A DNA stretch of 64,000 nt from an uncultured Eubacteriales bacterium (GCA_902795275.1 CADBKQ010000004.1:186001-250000); one strand, 5' to 3'. Counted from the first letter of the stretch, positions 7,675-17,182 are shown. Numbers and translations: made by a program. The notes: generated by a model not told the origin, from the sequence alone.

Positions 7675-9018
7675 ATGATGAAAACACCGATTTGTGATTT
7701 TGTCCGGCAGTATCAGGAACAAGGCGTTCTCCGCCTCCACATGCCGGGGCATAAGGGAAAGTCCCATCTCGGCCCGGAATCCTGGGACATCACCGAAATC
7801 GCCGGGGCGGACGAGCTATATCACCCCACCGGCATTATCCGGGAGAGCGAGGAAAACGCTGCCCGGCTTTTTGGCGCGGGTAGAACGGTGTATTCCACCG
7901 AAGGCTCCTCCCTCTGTATCCGGGCGATGGTGTATCTGGCGCTGCTGAACGCTAAAGCCCAGAACAGAAAGCCTTTGATTCTGGCGGGCCGCAACGCCCA
8001 CAAAACCTTTCTTTCTGCCTGCGCCATGCTGGACGCGGACGTGGAATGGCTGTATCCCGAAGCGGAAAACAGCCTGATTTCCTGTGCCATTGATGAAAAC
8101 ACTTTGGAAAAAACGCTGTCCAATATGCCCGAAAAGCCCGCGGCGGTGTACCTCACCACACCGGATTATCTGGGAAACCTGGTGGATATTGCGGCTTTAT
8201 CAGTTGTATGTCATCGTCACGGCGTCCCCCTGCTGGTGGACAATGCCCACGGGGCCTATCTGAAATTCCTGCCGCGGGACATTCACCCCCTCACCTTAGG
8301 CGCTGACCTCTGCTGCGACTCTGCTCACAAGACCCTGCCCGTCCTCACCGGCGGGGCGTACCTGCATATCGGCAAAAACGCGCCTTCCCTGTTCGCGGAG
8401 AACGCCGATCGGGCCATGGCGCTGTTCGCCTCCACCAGCCCTTCCTATCTTATTTTGCAATCCCTGGACGTCTGCAACGCTTACTTGGACAGCGGTTATC
8501 GGGAACGACTGACCGCGCTGGCAGAAAAGCTGAATGAACTGAAAGAACAAATAAAAAAACACGGCTATTCCATTGCCGGAAATGAACTGCTGAAACTGAC
8601 GATCGCCCCCAAACCTTTTGGCTATACCGGCGACGGACTCCACGGCTTTCTCCGCGCACAGAACATGGAATGTGAATTTTCCGACCTGGATTTTCTGACC
8701 ATGATGTTCACCCCGGACACGGAAGAATCAGAGATCGAAAGATTAAAAGAAGCCCTGCTGAACATTCCCCGAAAGCCGGGTATCCCCGCCCCGCCTCCGG
8801 CCCTTCCACACCCTGAGCGCGTCCTTTCCATCCGGGAAGCCATGCTGTCCCTGAGCGAAGAAATCCCCGTGGCGGAAGCGGAAGGAAAGGTCTTCGCCGA
8901 CGCCCATGTGGGCTGTCCTCCCTGCATCCCCATCATTGCCGCCGGGGAGCGCGTTGACCGCGCCGCTGTCCGCTGTTTTCAATATTACGGCATTCAATCC
9001 TGCCGCGTGATTCTATGA
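7675..9018 (+). CDS. Orn/Lys/Arg decarboxylase family PLP enzyme
   Basis: This 447-residue enzyme has the fold of basic amino-acid decarboxylases that make polyamines or cadaverine: LHMPGHKG near the N-terminus, VDNAHGAY, and the PLP-lysine motif DSAHKTLP. A small C-terminal domain ends with PCIPIIAAGERVD, the usual family ending. It is the short form without the N-terminal wing domain, as in Firmicutes. The substrate cannot be told from sequence. The ribosome site before ATG 7675 is weak. Confidence 0.88.
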   Translation: MMKTPICDFVRQYQEQGVLRLHMPGHKGKSHLGPESWDITEIAGADELYHPTGIIRESEENAARLFGAGRTVYSTEGSSLCIRAMVYLALLNAKAQNRKPLILAGRNAHKTFLSACAMLDADVEWLYPEAENSLISCAIDENTLEKTLSNMPEKPAAVYLTTPDYLGNLVDIAALSVVCHRHGVPLLVDNAHGAYLKFLPRDIHPLTLGADLCCDSAHKTLPVLTGGAYLHIGKNAPSLFAENADRAMALFASTSPSYLILQSLDVCNAYLDSGYRERLTALAEKLNELKEQIKKHGYSIAGNELLKLTIAPKPFGYTGDGLHGFLRAQNMECEFSDLDFLTMMFTPDTEESEIERLKEALLNIPRKPGIPAPPPALPHPERVLSIREAMLSLSEEIPVAEAEGKVFADAHVGCPPCIPIIAAGERVDRAAVRCFQYYGIQSCRVIL

Positions 9019-9058
9019 AAAAAGCTGCCCGCAGTTTTGTCTGCGAACAGCTTTTTTT
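9018..9058. terminator. bidirectional terminator between decarboxylase and rimO
   Basis: AAAAAAGCTG...CAGCTTTTTTT arms, with an inner GCAG-TTTTGT-CTGC stem. It directly joins the two convergent stop codons. Confidence 0.88.
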
Positions 9059-10380
9059 CATCCTTCCACCGCTTCGGCGCTCAGATCGTAGGTGTCCGCG
9101 CCAGTGATTTTCGCCCGGATGAAGGTGCCTTCTGTCAGGGGCTTATTGCTCAGCAGCATGATTTCGCCGTCGGCGTCGGGGGCTTCCCACTGGGAACGGG
9201 CGGTGTAGTTGAGGCCGTTGTGACCGGTCACCAGTACCTTTTCCACCGTGCCGACGCGCTGCTGGTTCCGGTTCAGGCTGATTTTCGCCTGCAAGGCCAT
9301 GAGCTTGTTCAGGCGCTCCTGCTTGATTTCCTCCGGCACCTGGTTCGGCATGTCCGCGGCGGGGGTGTCCTCCTCGGGAGAGTAGGCAAAGGCTCCCATC
9401 CGGTCAAAGCCCATTTCCTCGGTGAAAGCCATCAGCTCCTCAAAGTCCGCGTCCGTTTCGCCGGGGAAGCCCACGATGAAGGTGGTGCGCAGGCAGAAGC
9501 CCATCTGTCGGGCGGCGGTGAGCATTTCTTTCGTGTGCGCCACCGTGCCGCGCCGGTTCATCACTTTTAATAATCCGGGGGCTGCGTGCTGCAAGGGCAG
9601 ATCCAGATACTTGCAGATATTGCCATGCTTCGCCATGGTTTCCAGCACCTGCATGTTGGTTTCGTCCGGATACATGTACAGGCTCCGCAGCCAGTCCACG
9701 CCGGGGATCGCCGCCGCTTCGTCCAATAATTCCGCCAAAGAAGAACCGTTGTCAATGCCGTATTTCGTGGTGTCCTGGGCGATGAGGATATGCTCCCGCA
9801 CCCCCTGGCCTGCCAGGGTTTTGATCTCGTTCAGAATGGCGTCCTTGGGCCGGGAGCGGTAGCCGCCGCGAATCAGGGGAATGGCGCAGTAGGCGCAGCG
9901 GTTGTCGCAGCCGTCGCCGATCTTGATGTAGGCGGAATAGGACGGCGTGGTCAGCACCCGACCGCACTCCAGGAAAGCGCTCTGGCGGCGGGTGTCGGCG
10001 GGGCGCTGTCCGTCCAGGGTCTTTTCCAGATATTCCACCAAATGCCCGTACTGGTTCACCCCCAGCAGGCAGTCGATCTCCGGGATCTCGGACAGCAATT
10101 CATTCTTGTACCGCTGGGCCAGGCAGCCCGTGACGCACAGCGCGCGGCAGCGCCCGGTCTTTTTGTATTCCGCCATTTCAAAAATGGTGTCGATGGATTC
10201 CTCCTTGGCGGAGGCGATGAACCCGCAGGTGTTCACGATCAGCACGTCGGCCTCCTGGGGCTGCTGCGTAATCACCATGCCCGCGTCGGTGAGCTGGTGC
10301 AGCATCTGTTCCGAATCCACCGTGTTCTTCACGCAGCCCAGGGAAATCATGCCGATTTTCAATCCGTTCAAACCAGCCAT
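9058..10380 (-). CDS. rimO: ribosomal protein S12 Asp methylthiotransferase
   Basis: This 440-residue radical-SAM enzyme methylthiolates an aspartate of S12. It has the N-terminal UPF0004 domain (SLGCVKNTVDSE, NTCGFI, VTGCLAQRY, whose cysteines bind one cluster), the central radical-SAM CDNRCAYC motif and a C-terminal TRAM domain. The YSPEEDTPA stretch favours RimO over MiaB. ATG 10380 follows GCGAGGATG on the minus strand. Its promoter is back to back with that of the FAD oxidoreductase. Confidence 0.95.
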   Translation of the reverse strand: MAGLNGLKIGMISLGCVKNTVDSEQMLHQLTDAGMVITQQPQEADVLIVNTCGFIASAKEESIDTIFEMAEYKKTGRCRALCVTGCLAQRYKNELLSEIPEIDCLLGVNQYGHLVEYLEKTLDGQRPADTRRQSAFLECGRVLTTPSYSAYIKIGDGCDNRCAYCAIPLIRGGYRSRPKDAILNEIKTLAGQGVREHILIAQDTTKYGIDNGSSLAELLDEAAAIPGVDWLRSLYMYPDETNMQVLETMAKHGNICKYLDLPLQHAAPGLLKVMNRRGTVAHTKEMLTAARQMGFCLRTTFIVGFPGETDADFEELMAFTEEMGFDRMGAFAYSPEEDTPAADMPNQVPEEIKQERLNKLMALQAKISLNRNQQRVGTVEKVLVTGHNGLNYTARSQWEAPDADGEIMLLSNKPLTEGTFIRAKITGADTYDLSAEAVEG

Positions 10381-10421
10381 GCAAACATCCTCGCTTTCGC
10401 AGGTTTCCGTTTACCGAAAAA

Positions 10422-10450
10422 ATACTATCATAAAAACCGTTATTTGTCCA
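10422..10450 (-). promoter_or_regulatory. promoter of rimO
   Basis: Minus strand TGGACA (10450-10445), a 17-bp spacer and TAGTAT (10427-10422). Confidence 0.65.
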
Positions 10451-10467
10451 TGAATTGCCGGAAGTAT

Positions 10468-10496
10468 TTGAATTTTTCCGTTTGGCATGGTATAAT
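10468..10496 (+). promoter_or_regulatory. promoter of the FAD oxidoreductase
   Basis: TTGAAT (10468-10473), a 17-bp spacer and TATAAT (10491-10496). A GAGGAGG site and the start codon follow. Confidence 0.82.
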
Positions 10497-10525
10497 TTCC
10501 GCATTAACAGCGAGGAGGAAGCGGC

Positions 10526-12115
10526 ATGATTCGCATCGGGAACCTGAAAGCGCCATTGGGCATGGAAGCGGACCTGCCGCTGGCGCTGGCGCTGAAAAAG
10601 CTGAAAACAGAGAAAAGCGCCGTCACCTCCTGGCGGGTGAGTAAAAAGAGCGTGGACGCCCGGGACAAGGGCGACGTGCATTTTGTGCTTTCGGTTGATG
10701 TACAGATCAAAAACGAAGACGAAATTCTGAAACGATTAAAGCCCGGCACGGCGGCGAAGGTGCAGCCGGTCATGGGCTTGCAGGTGATTCGCCGGGTCTA
10801 TTCCGGCCCGCGTCCGGTGGTGGCGGGGTTCGGCCCCGGCGGGCTGTTCGCGGCGCTGACCCTGGCCCGGGCTGGCATGAAGCCCATTGTATTGGAGCGT
10901 GGCGAACGGGTGGATAAGCGGGCGCGCACCACGGAGCGCTTCGCCGCCACCGGCGAACTGAACCCGGAGAGCAACATCCAGTTCGGCGAGGGCGGCGCGG
11001 GGGCGTTTTCCGACGGCAAGCTGACCACCGGCATCAAGGACAGGCGCTGCGGCATGGTGCTGAGAGAGCTGGTGGACCACGGCGCGCCGGAGGAAATTCT
11101 GTACCTGGCCCGGCCCCACATCGGAACGGACAGGCTGCCAAAAGTGGTCGCCGCCATCCGGGAGGAAATCATCTCCCTGGGCGGGGAGGTGCGCTTCTCC
11201 ACCAAGCTGACGGGCATCCGGCAGCGGGCCGGGCAGATCGAAGCGATTGAATACATGGATGCGGACGGGCCGGGAGAAATCGCCACGGACGCGCTGATCG
11301 TCGCCATCGGCCACAGCGCCGCCGATACCCAGCAAATGCTGTTCCAGGCCGGGGCGGATATGATTCAGAAGCCCTTCTCCGTGGGGGCCAGGATCGAGCA
11401 TCCGCAAGCCCTCATCAACAAGAGCCAGTACGGAAGGTTTGCCGGCCATCCGGCCCTGGGCGCGGCGGAGTATCATCTGTCCACGAAGCTGCCCGACGGG
11501 CGCGGGGCCTATACCTTCTGCATGTGTCCCGGCGGCACGGTGGCGGCGGCGGCAAGCCGCATCGGCGGAGTGTGTGTCAACGGCATGAGCCCCTTCGCCC
11601 GGGACGGGGAGAACGCCAACGCGGCGCTGCTGGTAGACGTGCGGCCTGAGGATTTCGGCGACGACCATCCCTTAGCGGGCTACGCCCTGCAAAGGCTGTG
11701 GGAGGAGCGGGCGTTCCGGGCCGGGGGCGGGAATTACTTCGCCCCGGCGCAGTTGGCCGGGGATTTGCTGGCGGGAAGGGAAACCAAAAAGCTGGAAACC
11801 AGCGTCCATCCCACCTACCGCCCCGGCGTGACCCCGGCGGACTTCCGGGCGGTGCTGCCGGGCTTTGCCTATGAAGGCCTGCGCTTCGCCATCCAGGCCT
11901 TTGACCGGCAGCTGAAAGGCTTCGCTCTGCCCGACGCGGTGCTGACGGCGGTGGAGAGCCGTTCCTCCTGCCCGGTGCGCCTGCTGCGGGACAGCAGGTT
12001 TGAAAGCAACATCGGCGGCCTGTACCCCTGCGGCGAAGGCGCGGGCTACGCGGGCGGCATCATGAGCGCCGCCGCGGACGGGATCCGGGTGGCGGAAAGC
12101 ATTATCAATAGGTAG
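10526..12115 (+). CDS. FAD-dependent oxidoreductase (COG2509-like)
   Basis: This 529-residue protein has a ~95-residue N-terminal extension before the dinucleotide-binding motif GFGPGG (101-106) and the acidic end VLERGERVDKRART. FAD-contact motifs follow (FGEGGAGAFSDGKLTTG, a C-terminal NIGGLYPCGEGAGYAGGI). Relatives are common in Clostridia, but their substrate is unknown, so I give no reaction. ATG 10526 has a GAGGAGG site. Its last codons (AAT AGG TAG) already belong to a GGTAGGA heptamer repeat, so the C-terminus may have been trimmed or extended by that element. Confidence 0.88.
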   Translation: MIRIGNLKAPLGMEADLPLALALKKLKTEKSAVTSWRVSKKSVDARDKGDVHFVLSVDVQIKNEDEILKRLKPGTAAKVQPVMGLQVIRRVYSGPRPVVAGFGPGGLFAALTLARAGMKPIVLERGERVDKRARTTERFAATGELNPESNIQFGEGGAGAFSDGKLTTGIKDRRCGMVLRELVDHGAPEEILYLARPHIGTDRLPKVVAAIREEIISLGGEVRFSTKLTGIRQRAGQIEAIEYMDADGPGEIATDALIVAIGHSAADTQQMLFQAGADMIQKPFSVGARIEHPQALINKSQYGRFAGHPALGAAEYHLSTKLPDGRGAYTFCMCPGGTVAAAASRIGGVCVNGMSPFARDGENANAALLVDVRPEDFGDDHPLAGYALQRLWEERAFRAGGGNYFAPAQLAGDLLAGRETKKLETSVHPTYRPGVTPADFRAVLPGFAYEGLRFAIQAFDRQLKGFALPDAVLTAVESRSSCPVRLLRDSRFESNIGGLYPCGEGAGYAGGIMSAAADGIRVAESIINR

Positions 12116-12227
12116 GAGGTAGAAGGTAGGAAGTTTAGAATGCTGGATGCTTTTTTTGAAGCAATCAGGTTTGCGTCATATGGAAACATGAAAAACCTCC
12201 TATCTCCTACTTCCAACCTCCTACCTC
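12111..12227. repeat. heptamer inverted-repeat element, GGTAGGA type
   Basis: The left arm is GGTAGGA-GGTAGAA-GGTAGGA-AGT from 12111. The right arm (12196-12227) is the reverse complement of degenerate copies of the same 7-bp word. About 60 bp of AT-richer sequence lies between. It covers the FAD oxidoreductase stop and the gap to dtd. Confidence 0.7.
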
Positions 12228-12250
12228 AAAAAACACTGGAGGTGTTCAAA

Positions 12251-12700
12251 ATGCGCAGCGTAGTACAGCGGGTATCGGAAGCGTATGTAACGGTGGACGG
12301 ACAAGAAACGGGCCGGATTGAAAAGGGACTGATGGCCTTGATCGGCGTGGAAGCGGGCGACATGGAAAAGGACGCCGTGTATTTGGCGGGCAAGATTGTG
12401 AAGCTGCGCATCTTCGAAGATGAAAACGAGAAGATGAACCTGTCGGTGAAGGATGTCAACGGCGGCATTTTAGCGGTGAGCCAGTTTACTTTATTGGGCG
12501 ACGCCCGGGGACAAAACCGCCCCGGCTTCACCCAGGCCGAAGCGCCCGAAAGGGCTAACGAACTCTATGAACTCTGCTGCGCCGAAATGCGGAAGTTAGG
12601 CGTGCCGGTGGAAAACGGCGTGTTCCGCACGCATATGATGGTGCACCTCATCAACGACGGCCCTGTGACCTTACTGCTGGACAGCCATAAGACATTCTGA
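12251..12700 (+). CDS. dtd: D-aminoacyl-tRNA deacylase
   Basis: This 149-residue enzyme hydrolyses D-amino acids from mischarged tRNA. Family motifs are complete: MRSVVQRVSEAYV at the N-terminus, the catalytic SQFTLLGD, and the cross-subunit NDGPVTLLLDS. ATG 12251 follows TGGAGGTGTTCAAA; the frame is open upstream only through the repeat element. dtd neighbours MBL-hydrolase and hemZ genes in many Clostridia, as here. Confidence 0.96.
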   Translation: MRSVVQRVSEAYVTVDGQETGRIEKGLMALIGVEAGDMEKDAVYLAGKIVKLRIFEDENEKMNLSVKDVNGGILAVSQFTLLGDARGQNRPGFTQAEAPERANELYELCCAEMRKLGVPVENGVFRTHMMVHLINDGPVTLLLDSHKTF

Positions 12701-12747
12701 TGCTGTTCAAGTATTACACCAGCAAATACACCGTCCGATCCCAATCA

Positions 12748-12865
12748 TGTCATCCCGACCGGAGCGAAGCGGAGTGGAGGGACCTGAGCGTATGAAAACA
12801 TGTTTGTTGGTCGAATGTGAAGCATTTAGATCCCTCCACTCCGCTTCGCTCCGGTCGGGATGACA
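12748..12865. repeat. TGTCATCCYGA palindromic element, copy 1
   Basis: A perfect 35-bp inverted repeat (12748-12782 and 12831-12865) around a 48-bp centre. The arm begins TGTCATCCCGACCGGAGCG. It lies between dtd and the P-loop gene. Related copies occur at 32281-32441 and 38874-38985, and a diverged one inside 37735-37928. Confidence 0.85.
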
Positions 12866-12915
12866 TCGTTCGTTCTAAGAGAATGATTTGCTGTTCCATC
12901 GGGAGTATGAATGAT

Positions 12916-13551
12916 ATGAAGTACGAAAACGTTTACTTCTTCAACGGCACGGCCTACGCCGGGAAGTCCACCATGGTGAAGCGACTGGCGGAAAAACACA
13001 AGGGCATCGCCTGCGAAGAAAACTACCACGACGCGCTGCTGGAGGGCCTGGACAGCAAAGAATTCCCCTGCCTCACCTACACGCGGGATTTGCGGGACTG
13101 GCACGACTTTATCCGAAGAACCCCCGACGAATACGAACAGTGGATCATCGGCGTGACGAAGGAATGTGAAATCCTGGAACTGCGGATTCTGGATGATTTG
13201 GTCAAGCAAAATCAGGACAAGACAATCTTCGTGGACACCAACATCTGCCCGGAAACGCTGAAACAAATCTCCGATGCGCGCCATGTGGTCATCATGCTGG
13301 CCGACCCGGATATCTCCGTCCGGCGCTTTTTCGAGCGGCCCGACCGGGAAAAGCAATTCCTCTACCGGCTGATGATGGAGGAGGAAAACCCGCAGAAGGC
13401 CCTGGACAATTTCCGGGAATGCCTGAAACGCATCAACTCCAAAGAGAACTACGACGCCTTCCTGCGCTGCGGGTTCCCGGTGATTCATCGGGACGAAAGC
13501 CGGAGCATCGAAGACACCATGGCATTGGTGGAAAAGATTTTCGGACTGTAA
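12916..13551 (+). CDS. P-loop kinase-like protein of unknown function
   Basis: This 211-residue protein starts MKYENVYFFNGTAYAGKST, with a clear Walker A (residues 11-19) of the small-kinase type. A likely Walker B-type strand, TIFVDTNICPETL, lies near residue 105, and an Arg-rich lid-like segment (RRFFERPDREKQ) near 140. The fold resembles shikimate- or nucleoside-kinase-like phosphotransferases, but I do not recognise the substrate. Start 12916 is chosen because GGGAG lies 10 bases before it; the in-frame ATG at 12907 is only one base from that site, and the frame upstream runs into a palindromic repeat. Confidence 0.7.
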   Translation: MKYENVYFFNGTAYAGKSTMVKRLAEKHKGIACEENYHDALLEGLDSKEFPCLTYTRDLRDWHDFIRRTPDEYEQWIIGVTKECEILELRILDDLVKQNQDKTIFVDTNICPETLKQISDARHVVIMLADPDISVRRFFERPDREKQFLYRLMMEEENPQKALDNFRECLKRINSKENYDAFLRCGFPVIHRDESRSIEDTMALVEKIFGL

Positions 13552-13608
13552 AGCCTGCGGCAGCAGGAAAGAAATAAACACGCAAATCGGATGGAAGGAG
13601 AAACGGAC

Positions 13609-14133
13609 ATGGAACTGATTCAGAGCTTTTCAGTGGACCATACGCGCATTGTGCCCGGCATTTTCACCAGCAGGGTGGATCATTTGGGGGACGAGGCGGT
13701 GACGACCTATGATATCCGGCTCAAAAGGCCGAACAGGGAGCCGGTCATTGATGTGGCGGCGATGCATTCGCTGGAGCATCTCATCGCGACGTATCTGCGC
13801 AACGACCCCGACTGGAAGGACGAGGTGATTTACTGGGGGCCGATGGGTTGCCTGACGGGCTTCTACCTCATCCTCAAAGGCAGCCGCGCGCCGCGGGAAC
13901 TGTATACGCTCCTGTTAAGAGCGTTCAAGGCCGTAAACGACGCGCAGGAGGTACCCGGCACCGCTCCCCAGAATTGCGGATACTGGCGTATGCACAACCT
14001 GGAAATGGCAAAATGGTATGCGAACGAGTTTGCCGCTTACCTGGAAGCCAACGCGGAAAACAGCGCGATCTTTGAGTATCCTCAGACAGAACGGCTCGTG
14101 ACCGGTGGAGGACAGCATTTCTACGATTCATGA
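13609..14133 (+). CDS. luxS: S-ribosylhomocysteine lyase
   Basis: LuxS (174 residues) splits S-ribosylhomocysteine into homocysteine and DPD, the AI-2 precursor, and so recycles the SAM by-product. The metal site is visible as HSLEH (two His) with the later Cys in PQNCGYW. GPMGCLTGFYL carries the catalytic Cys. Start 13609 has GAAGGAG 8 bases upstream; the ATG at 13591 overlaps that site. Homocysteine also links this gene to metY. Confidence 0.94.
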   Translation: MELIQSFSVDHTRIVPGIFTSRVDHLGDEAVTTYDIRLKRPNREPVIDVAAMHSLEHLIATYLRNDPDWKDEVIYWGPMGCLTGFYLILKGSRAPRELYTLLLRAFKAVNDAQEVPGTAPQNCGYWRMHNLEMAKWYANEFAAYLEANAENSAIFEYPQTERLVTGGGQHFYDS

Positions 14134-14194
14134 TCACAGGCTTTCGATCGTGCCGCAAGGAACGATGCGGTCGTCGCAGGAGAAAGGAGCGCTT

Positions 14195-14788
14195 ATGAAA
14201 ATCGACACGCTGGTGTTAGGCCCGGTGCAGACCAACTGCTACATCGTATACAACGAAGGCGCGGAGGAAGCAATCGTCATCGACCCCGGCGCTGATCCAG
14301 AGAAAATCAGGGAAGCGCTGGACGGGAAGCGCGCGGCGGCGGTGCTGCTGACCCACGGGCATTTCGACCACACCGGGGCGCTTGGCGCTTTTGAAGGCAC
14401 GCCGATTTACATTCATCCCTCCGACGACGTGATGCTTACTGATTCAGCGTGGAGCGGCGGCTATATGATCGGCGACACCGAGCCGCGCCCCGCCGCCACG
14501 GATTACGTGCGGGAGGGGACAAAGCTACATCTGGCGGGGCTGGATATCGTGGTCATGCACACGCCGGGGCACACCCTGGGCAGCGTGGTCTACATGATCG
14601 GGGACGCGCTGTTCACCGGCGATACCCTGTTCTGCGGCGGCTTTGGCCGCACCGACCTGATGGGCGGCGACCAGGACGAATTGTTCCGCTCCCTTCGCCG
14701 CCTGCTGAGCTTGGAAAAGAACTGGATCATCTGTCCGGGGCACGGGAGTCCCAGCACCCTGGAGGAGGAGAAGGGGAAATACATCTGA
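14195..14788 (+). CDS. MBL-fold metallohydrolase (glyoxalase II-like)
   Basis: This 197-residue metallo-beta-lactamase-fold hydrolase has the metal motif THGHFDH (His54, His56, Asp58, His59) and the later TPGHTLGS, FTGDTLF and CPGHGSPS. Length and motifs match the YqgX/glyoxalase-II-like group found next to dtd, relA and hemZ in Firmicutes. The true substrate is unknown. ATG 14195 follows AAAGGAG. Confidence 0.88.
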   Translation: MKIDTLVLGPVQTNCYIVYNEGAEEAIVIDPGADPEKIREALDGKRAAAVLLTHGHFDHTGALGAFEGTPIYIHPSDDVMLTDSAWSGGYMIGDTEPRPAATDYVREGTKLHLAGLDIVVMHTPGHTLGSVVYMIGDALFTGDTLFCGGFGRTDLMGGDQDELFRSLRRLLSLEKNWIICPGHGSPSTLEEEKGKYI

Positions 14789-14892
14789 CTCAGAGAGTAC
14801 AGAGTTCAGAGTACAGAGTGCAGATTATCAAGCTGCCAAATCGCGCTCACAATATCATCTGTACTCTGAACTCTGTACTCTGCACTCTCTTT
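14789..14892. repeat. heptamer inverted-repeat element, CAGAGTN type, copy 1
   Basis: It begins at the base after the MBL gene stop. The left arm contains CAGAGTT-CAGAGTA-CAGAGTG (about 14789-14826). The right arm (14858-14892) is the reverse complement of the same words. A ~30-bp unique centre separates them. Confidence 0.8.
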
Positions 14893-14911
14893 GAACAAAC
14901 GGAGAATCGCC

Positions 14912-16393
14912 ATGAACCCAACCATCTCTCTCATAACCCCCACCCCCCAATTCGCCAATGACTTAGCGGACGTGGTGCGCATTTTCTGGGGCGGGGCGCA
15001 GTTCAAGGTCAACGAACCGGGCGGAGAAATCACCGTCACCCACACGGAAACGGAAGCAAACGGCGTCCGCTTCTGCCGGGTGGAAATGTCCGGGGCGTGT
15101 TCGGGCTGCGCGGAAAAGAGCAAGGAAATCTCCCCCGATCCGCTGCTGGAAAAGCGCTACCACAAGCGGCTGATCAAGCAGGCGCTCTACGACGTGATGA
15201 AGCAGGTCACGGGCCGCACGCCGCCCTGGGGTTCCCTGACCGGCATCCGGCCCACACGCCTGCTCTACGAGGGCATGAGCCGGGGACTGACCTTGCAGCA
15301 GGCCGAGGCGGAGACCCGGGAAATCTTTGACCTGCTGCCGGAAAAGGCCGCGCTGCTGCGGGAAATCATTGAGGTGCAGCAGGCGCTGCCTATACCTCAG
15401 GACGACGAAGTGGATTTGTATGTGGGCATCCCCTTCTGCGTGTCCCGGTGCGCCTACTGCTCCTTCCTCAGCGGCGAGGTGGGCAAGGGAAAGCAGCTGT
15501 CGCCCTACGTGGACGCGCTGGAAAAGGAGATCACCGGCACGCTGGCGCTGATGGAAGAAAAAGGCTTGAAGCCCCGGGCATTTTATATGGGCGGAGGCAC
15601 GCCGACCTCTCTCAGCGCCGCCATGCTGGACCGGGTGCTGACCGCCGCCCAGCCCTTCATCGACCGGGCCATGGAAGTGACCGTGGAGGCGGGCCGCCCG
15701 GACACCATCGACGCGGAAAAGCTGGCCGTCATCCGCAGCCACAAAGCCACCCGCATTTCCATCAATCCCCAGACCATGCACGACGAAACGCTGCAAAGGA
15801 TCGGCCGCCGCCACACCACCGCCCAGACCGAAGCCGCCTATGCTTTAGCCCGGGAGGCGGGCTTCACCCACATCAACATGGATGTCATCGCGGGCTTGCC
15901 GGGGGAAAACCTGGACATGTTCCTGCAAACCCTGGCCTGGAGCCGCGGCCTGGCCCCCGAAAGCCTGACCGTCCACACCCTGTCCATCAAGCGCAGCAGC
16001 CTGCTGCACCTGTGGGAAGCGTCCCTCCCTGACGGGGACATGGTGTCGCGGATGGTGGACGCGGGCCGCGCGGAAGCGGCGAAGCGCGGCATGAAGCCCT
16101 ATTACCTCTACCGCCAGAAGCATATGGCGGGCAACCTGGAAAACGTGGGCTACGCCCTGCCCGGCCACGCCTGCATCTATAATGTGGATATGATGGAGGA
16201 AACCGGCCATGTGCTGGCCTGCGGCGCGGGGGCCATCAGCAAGCGGGTCGATCCCGCCATCGGGCGCATCGAACGCGCTCCCAACGTGAGCGAAATCAAA
16301 AACTATATTGACCGCACGGACGAAATGCTGCAAAGAAAACAGCTGCTTTGGCAGGCGGACTGGAACACGGGAAACAAAACAGAAAGGAACTGA
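14912..16393 (+). CDS. hemZ: coproporphyrinogen III dehydrogenase-like radical SAM enzyme
   Basis: This 493-residue protein has the HemZ layout: an N-terminal ~150-residue region containing WGSLTGIRPTRL, then a HemN-like radical-SAM core with the cluster motif CVSRCAYC, the SAM-binding YMGGGTPT, and the tail KHMAGNLENVGYA. HemZ is thought to act in anaerobic heme or related tetrapyrrole synthesis; no other heme genes are near. ATG 14912 follows ACGGAGAATCGCC. Confidence 0.93.
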   Translation: MNPTISLITPTPQFANDLADVVRIFWGGAQFKVNEPGGEITVTHTETEANGVRFCRVEMSGACSGCAEKSKEISPDPLLEKRYHKRLIKQALYDVMKQVTGRTPPWGSLTGIRPTRLLYEGMSRGLTLQQAEAETREIFDLLPEKAALLREIIEVQQALPIPQDDEVDLYVGIPFCVSRCAYCSFLSGEVGKGKQLSPYVDALEKEITGTLALMEEKGLKPRAFYMGGGTPTSLSAAMLDRVLTAAQPFIDRAMEVTVEAGRPDTIDAEKLAVIRSHKATRISINPQTMHDETLQRIGRRHTTAQTEAAYALAREAGFTHINMDVIAGLPGENLDMFLQTLAWSRGLAPESLTVHTLSIKRSSLLHLWEASLPDGDMVSRMVDAGRAEAAKRGMKPYYLYRQKHMAGNLENVGYALPGHACIYNVDMMEETGHVLACGAGAISKRVDPAIGRIERAPNVSEIKNYIDRTDEMLQRKQLLWQADWNTGNKTERN

Positions 16394-16398
16394 GCGAC

Positions 16399-17166
16399 AT
16401 GAAAATCGGATTCTGCGCGAAGATCGACCGGATCGGTGAAGTGGCCGCCGCGGGCTTTGATTACATCGAATTGCCGGTGAGCGAAGCCGCAGCCTGGACG
16501 GAGGAAAAATTTGAAACGGCCCTGGCCAAGGTGCGGGAAGCGGGCATTCCGGTCCCGGCGTTCAACGTGCTGTTTCCCGGCACGCTGGAGCTGCTGAACC
16601 CCGCCACTTCCGACGAAGCCATCGTCGCTTACCTGCGCCCGGCGTTTTCCCGGGTCAGGCGGCTGGGAGGCAAGGTGGTGGTGTTCGGCAGCGGGAAGAG
16701 CCGCATGCGTCCCGACGGCATGCCATACGATGAAGCGTTCCGCCGTCTCACCGAGGTAGCCCGCCTGATCGGAGGGATCGCCCGGGAATACAGCCTCGTC
16801 ATCGCCATCGAGCCCCTGAACCGGGGCGAAACCAACATGATCAATTCCGTGGCCGAAGGCGCGTGCCTGCGGGCGGCGGCGCATCATCCCGCCGTACAGC
16901 TCCTGGGGGATTATTACCACATTGTCACGGAGCATCAGCCGCCGGAGGACATCGCCCGCGTGGGCGGGATCGTCCACTGCCATATCGCCACCGAGGTGGG
17001 CCGCCGCGCGCCGCAGGAGGCCGAGGAAGGCTTCAAAACAATGTTCCGCGCCATGAAGCAAACGGGATACGAAGGCCTGGTCAGCGTGGAGGGCGGCGCG
17101 GATGATCTGGCCGCCGAAGGCCCCCGGGCTGTGACCCTGCTGAAAAAGCTCTGGGAAGAAGCGTAA
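16399..17166 (+). CDS. sugar phosphate isomerase/epimerase (TIM barrel)
   Basis: This 255-residue protein of the xylose-isomerase-like TIM-barrel superfamily starts MKIGFCAKIDRIGEVAAAGFD and has the metal-ligand motifs IAIEPLNRGE, LLGDYYHI, HCHIATE and VSVEGG. It begins 5 bp after the hemZ stop with AGAAAGGAAC as ribosome site, so the two are co-transcribed. The substrate is unknown; ketose 3-epimerases and hydroxypyruvate isomerases share this fold. Confidence 0.85.
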   Translation: MKIGFCAKIDRIGEVAAAGFDYIELPVSEAAAWTEEKFETALAKVREAGIPVPAFNVLFPGTLELLNPATSDEAIVAYLRPAFSRVRRLGGKVVVFGSGKSRMRPDGMPYDEAFRRLTEVARLIGGIAREYSLVIAIEPLNRGETNMINSVAEGACLRAAAHHPAVQLLGDYYHIVTEHQPPEDIARVGGIVHCHIATEVGRRAPQEAEEGFKTMFRAMKQTGYEGLVSVEGGADDLAAEGPRAVTLLKKLWEEA

Positions 17167-17182
17167 GCGTCCCGCGCGCAGA

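Noticed and set aside
12817..12915. N-terminal extension of the P-loop protein
   Set aside because: It would be translated from the right arm of a palindromic repeat; a better start lies at 12916.
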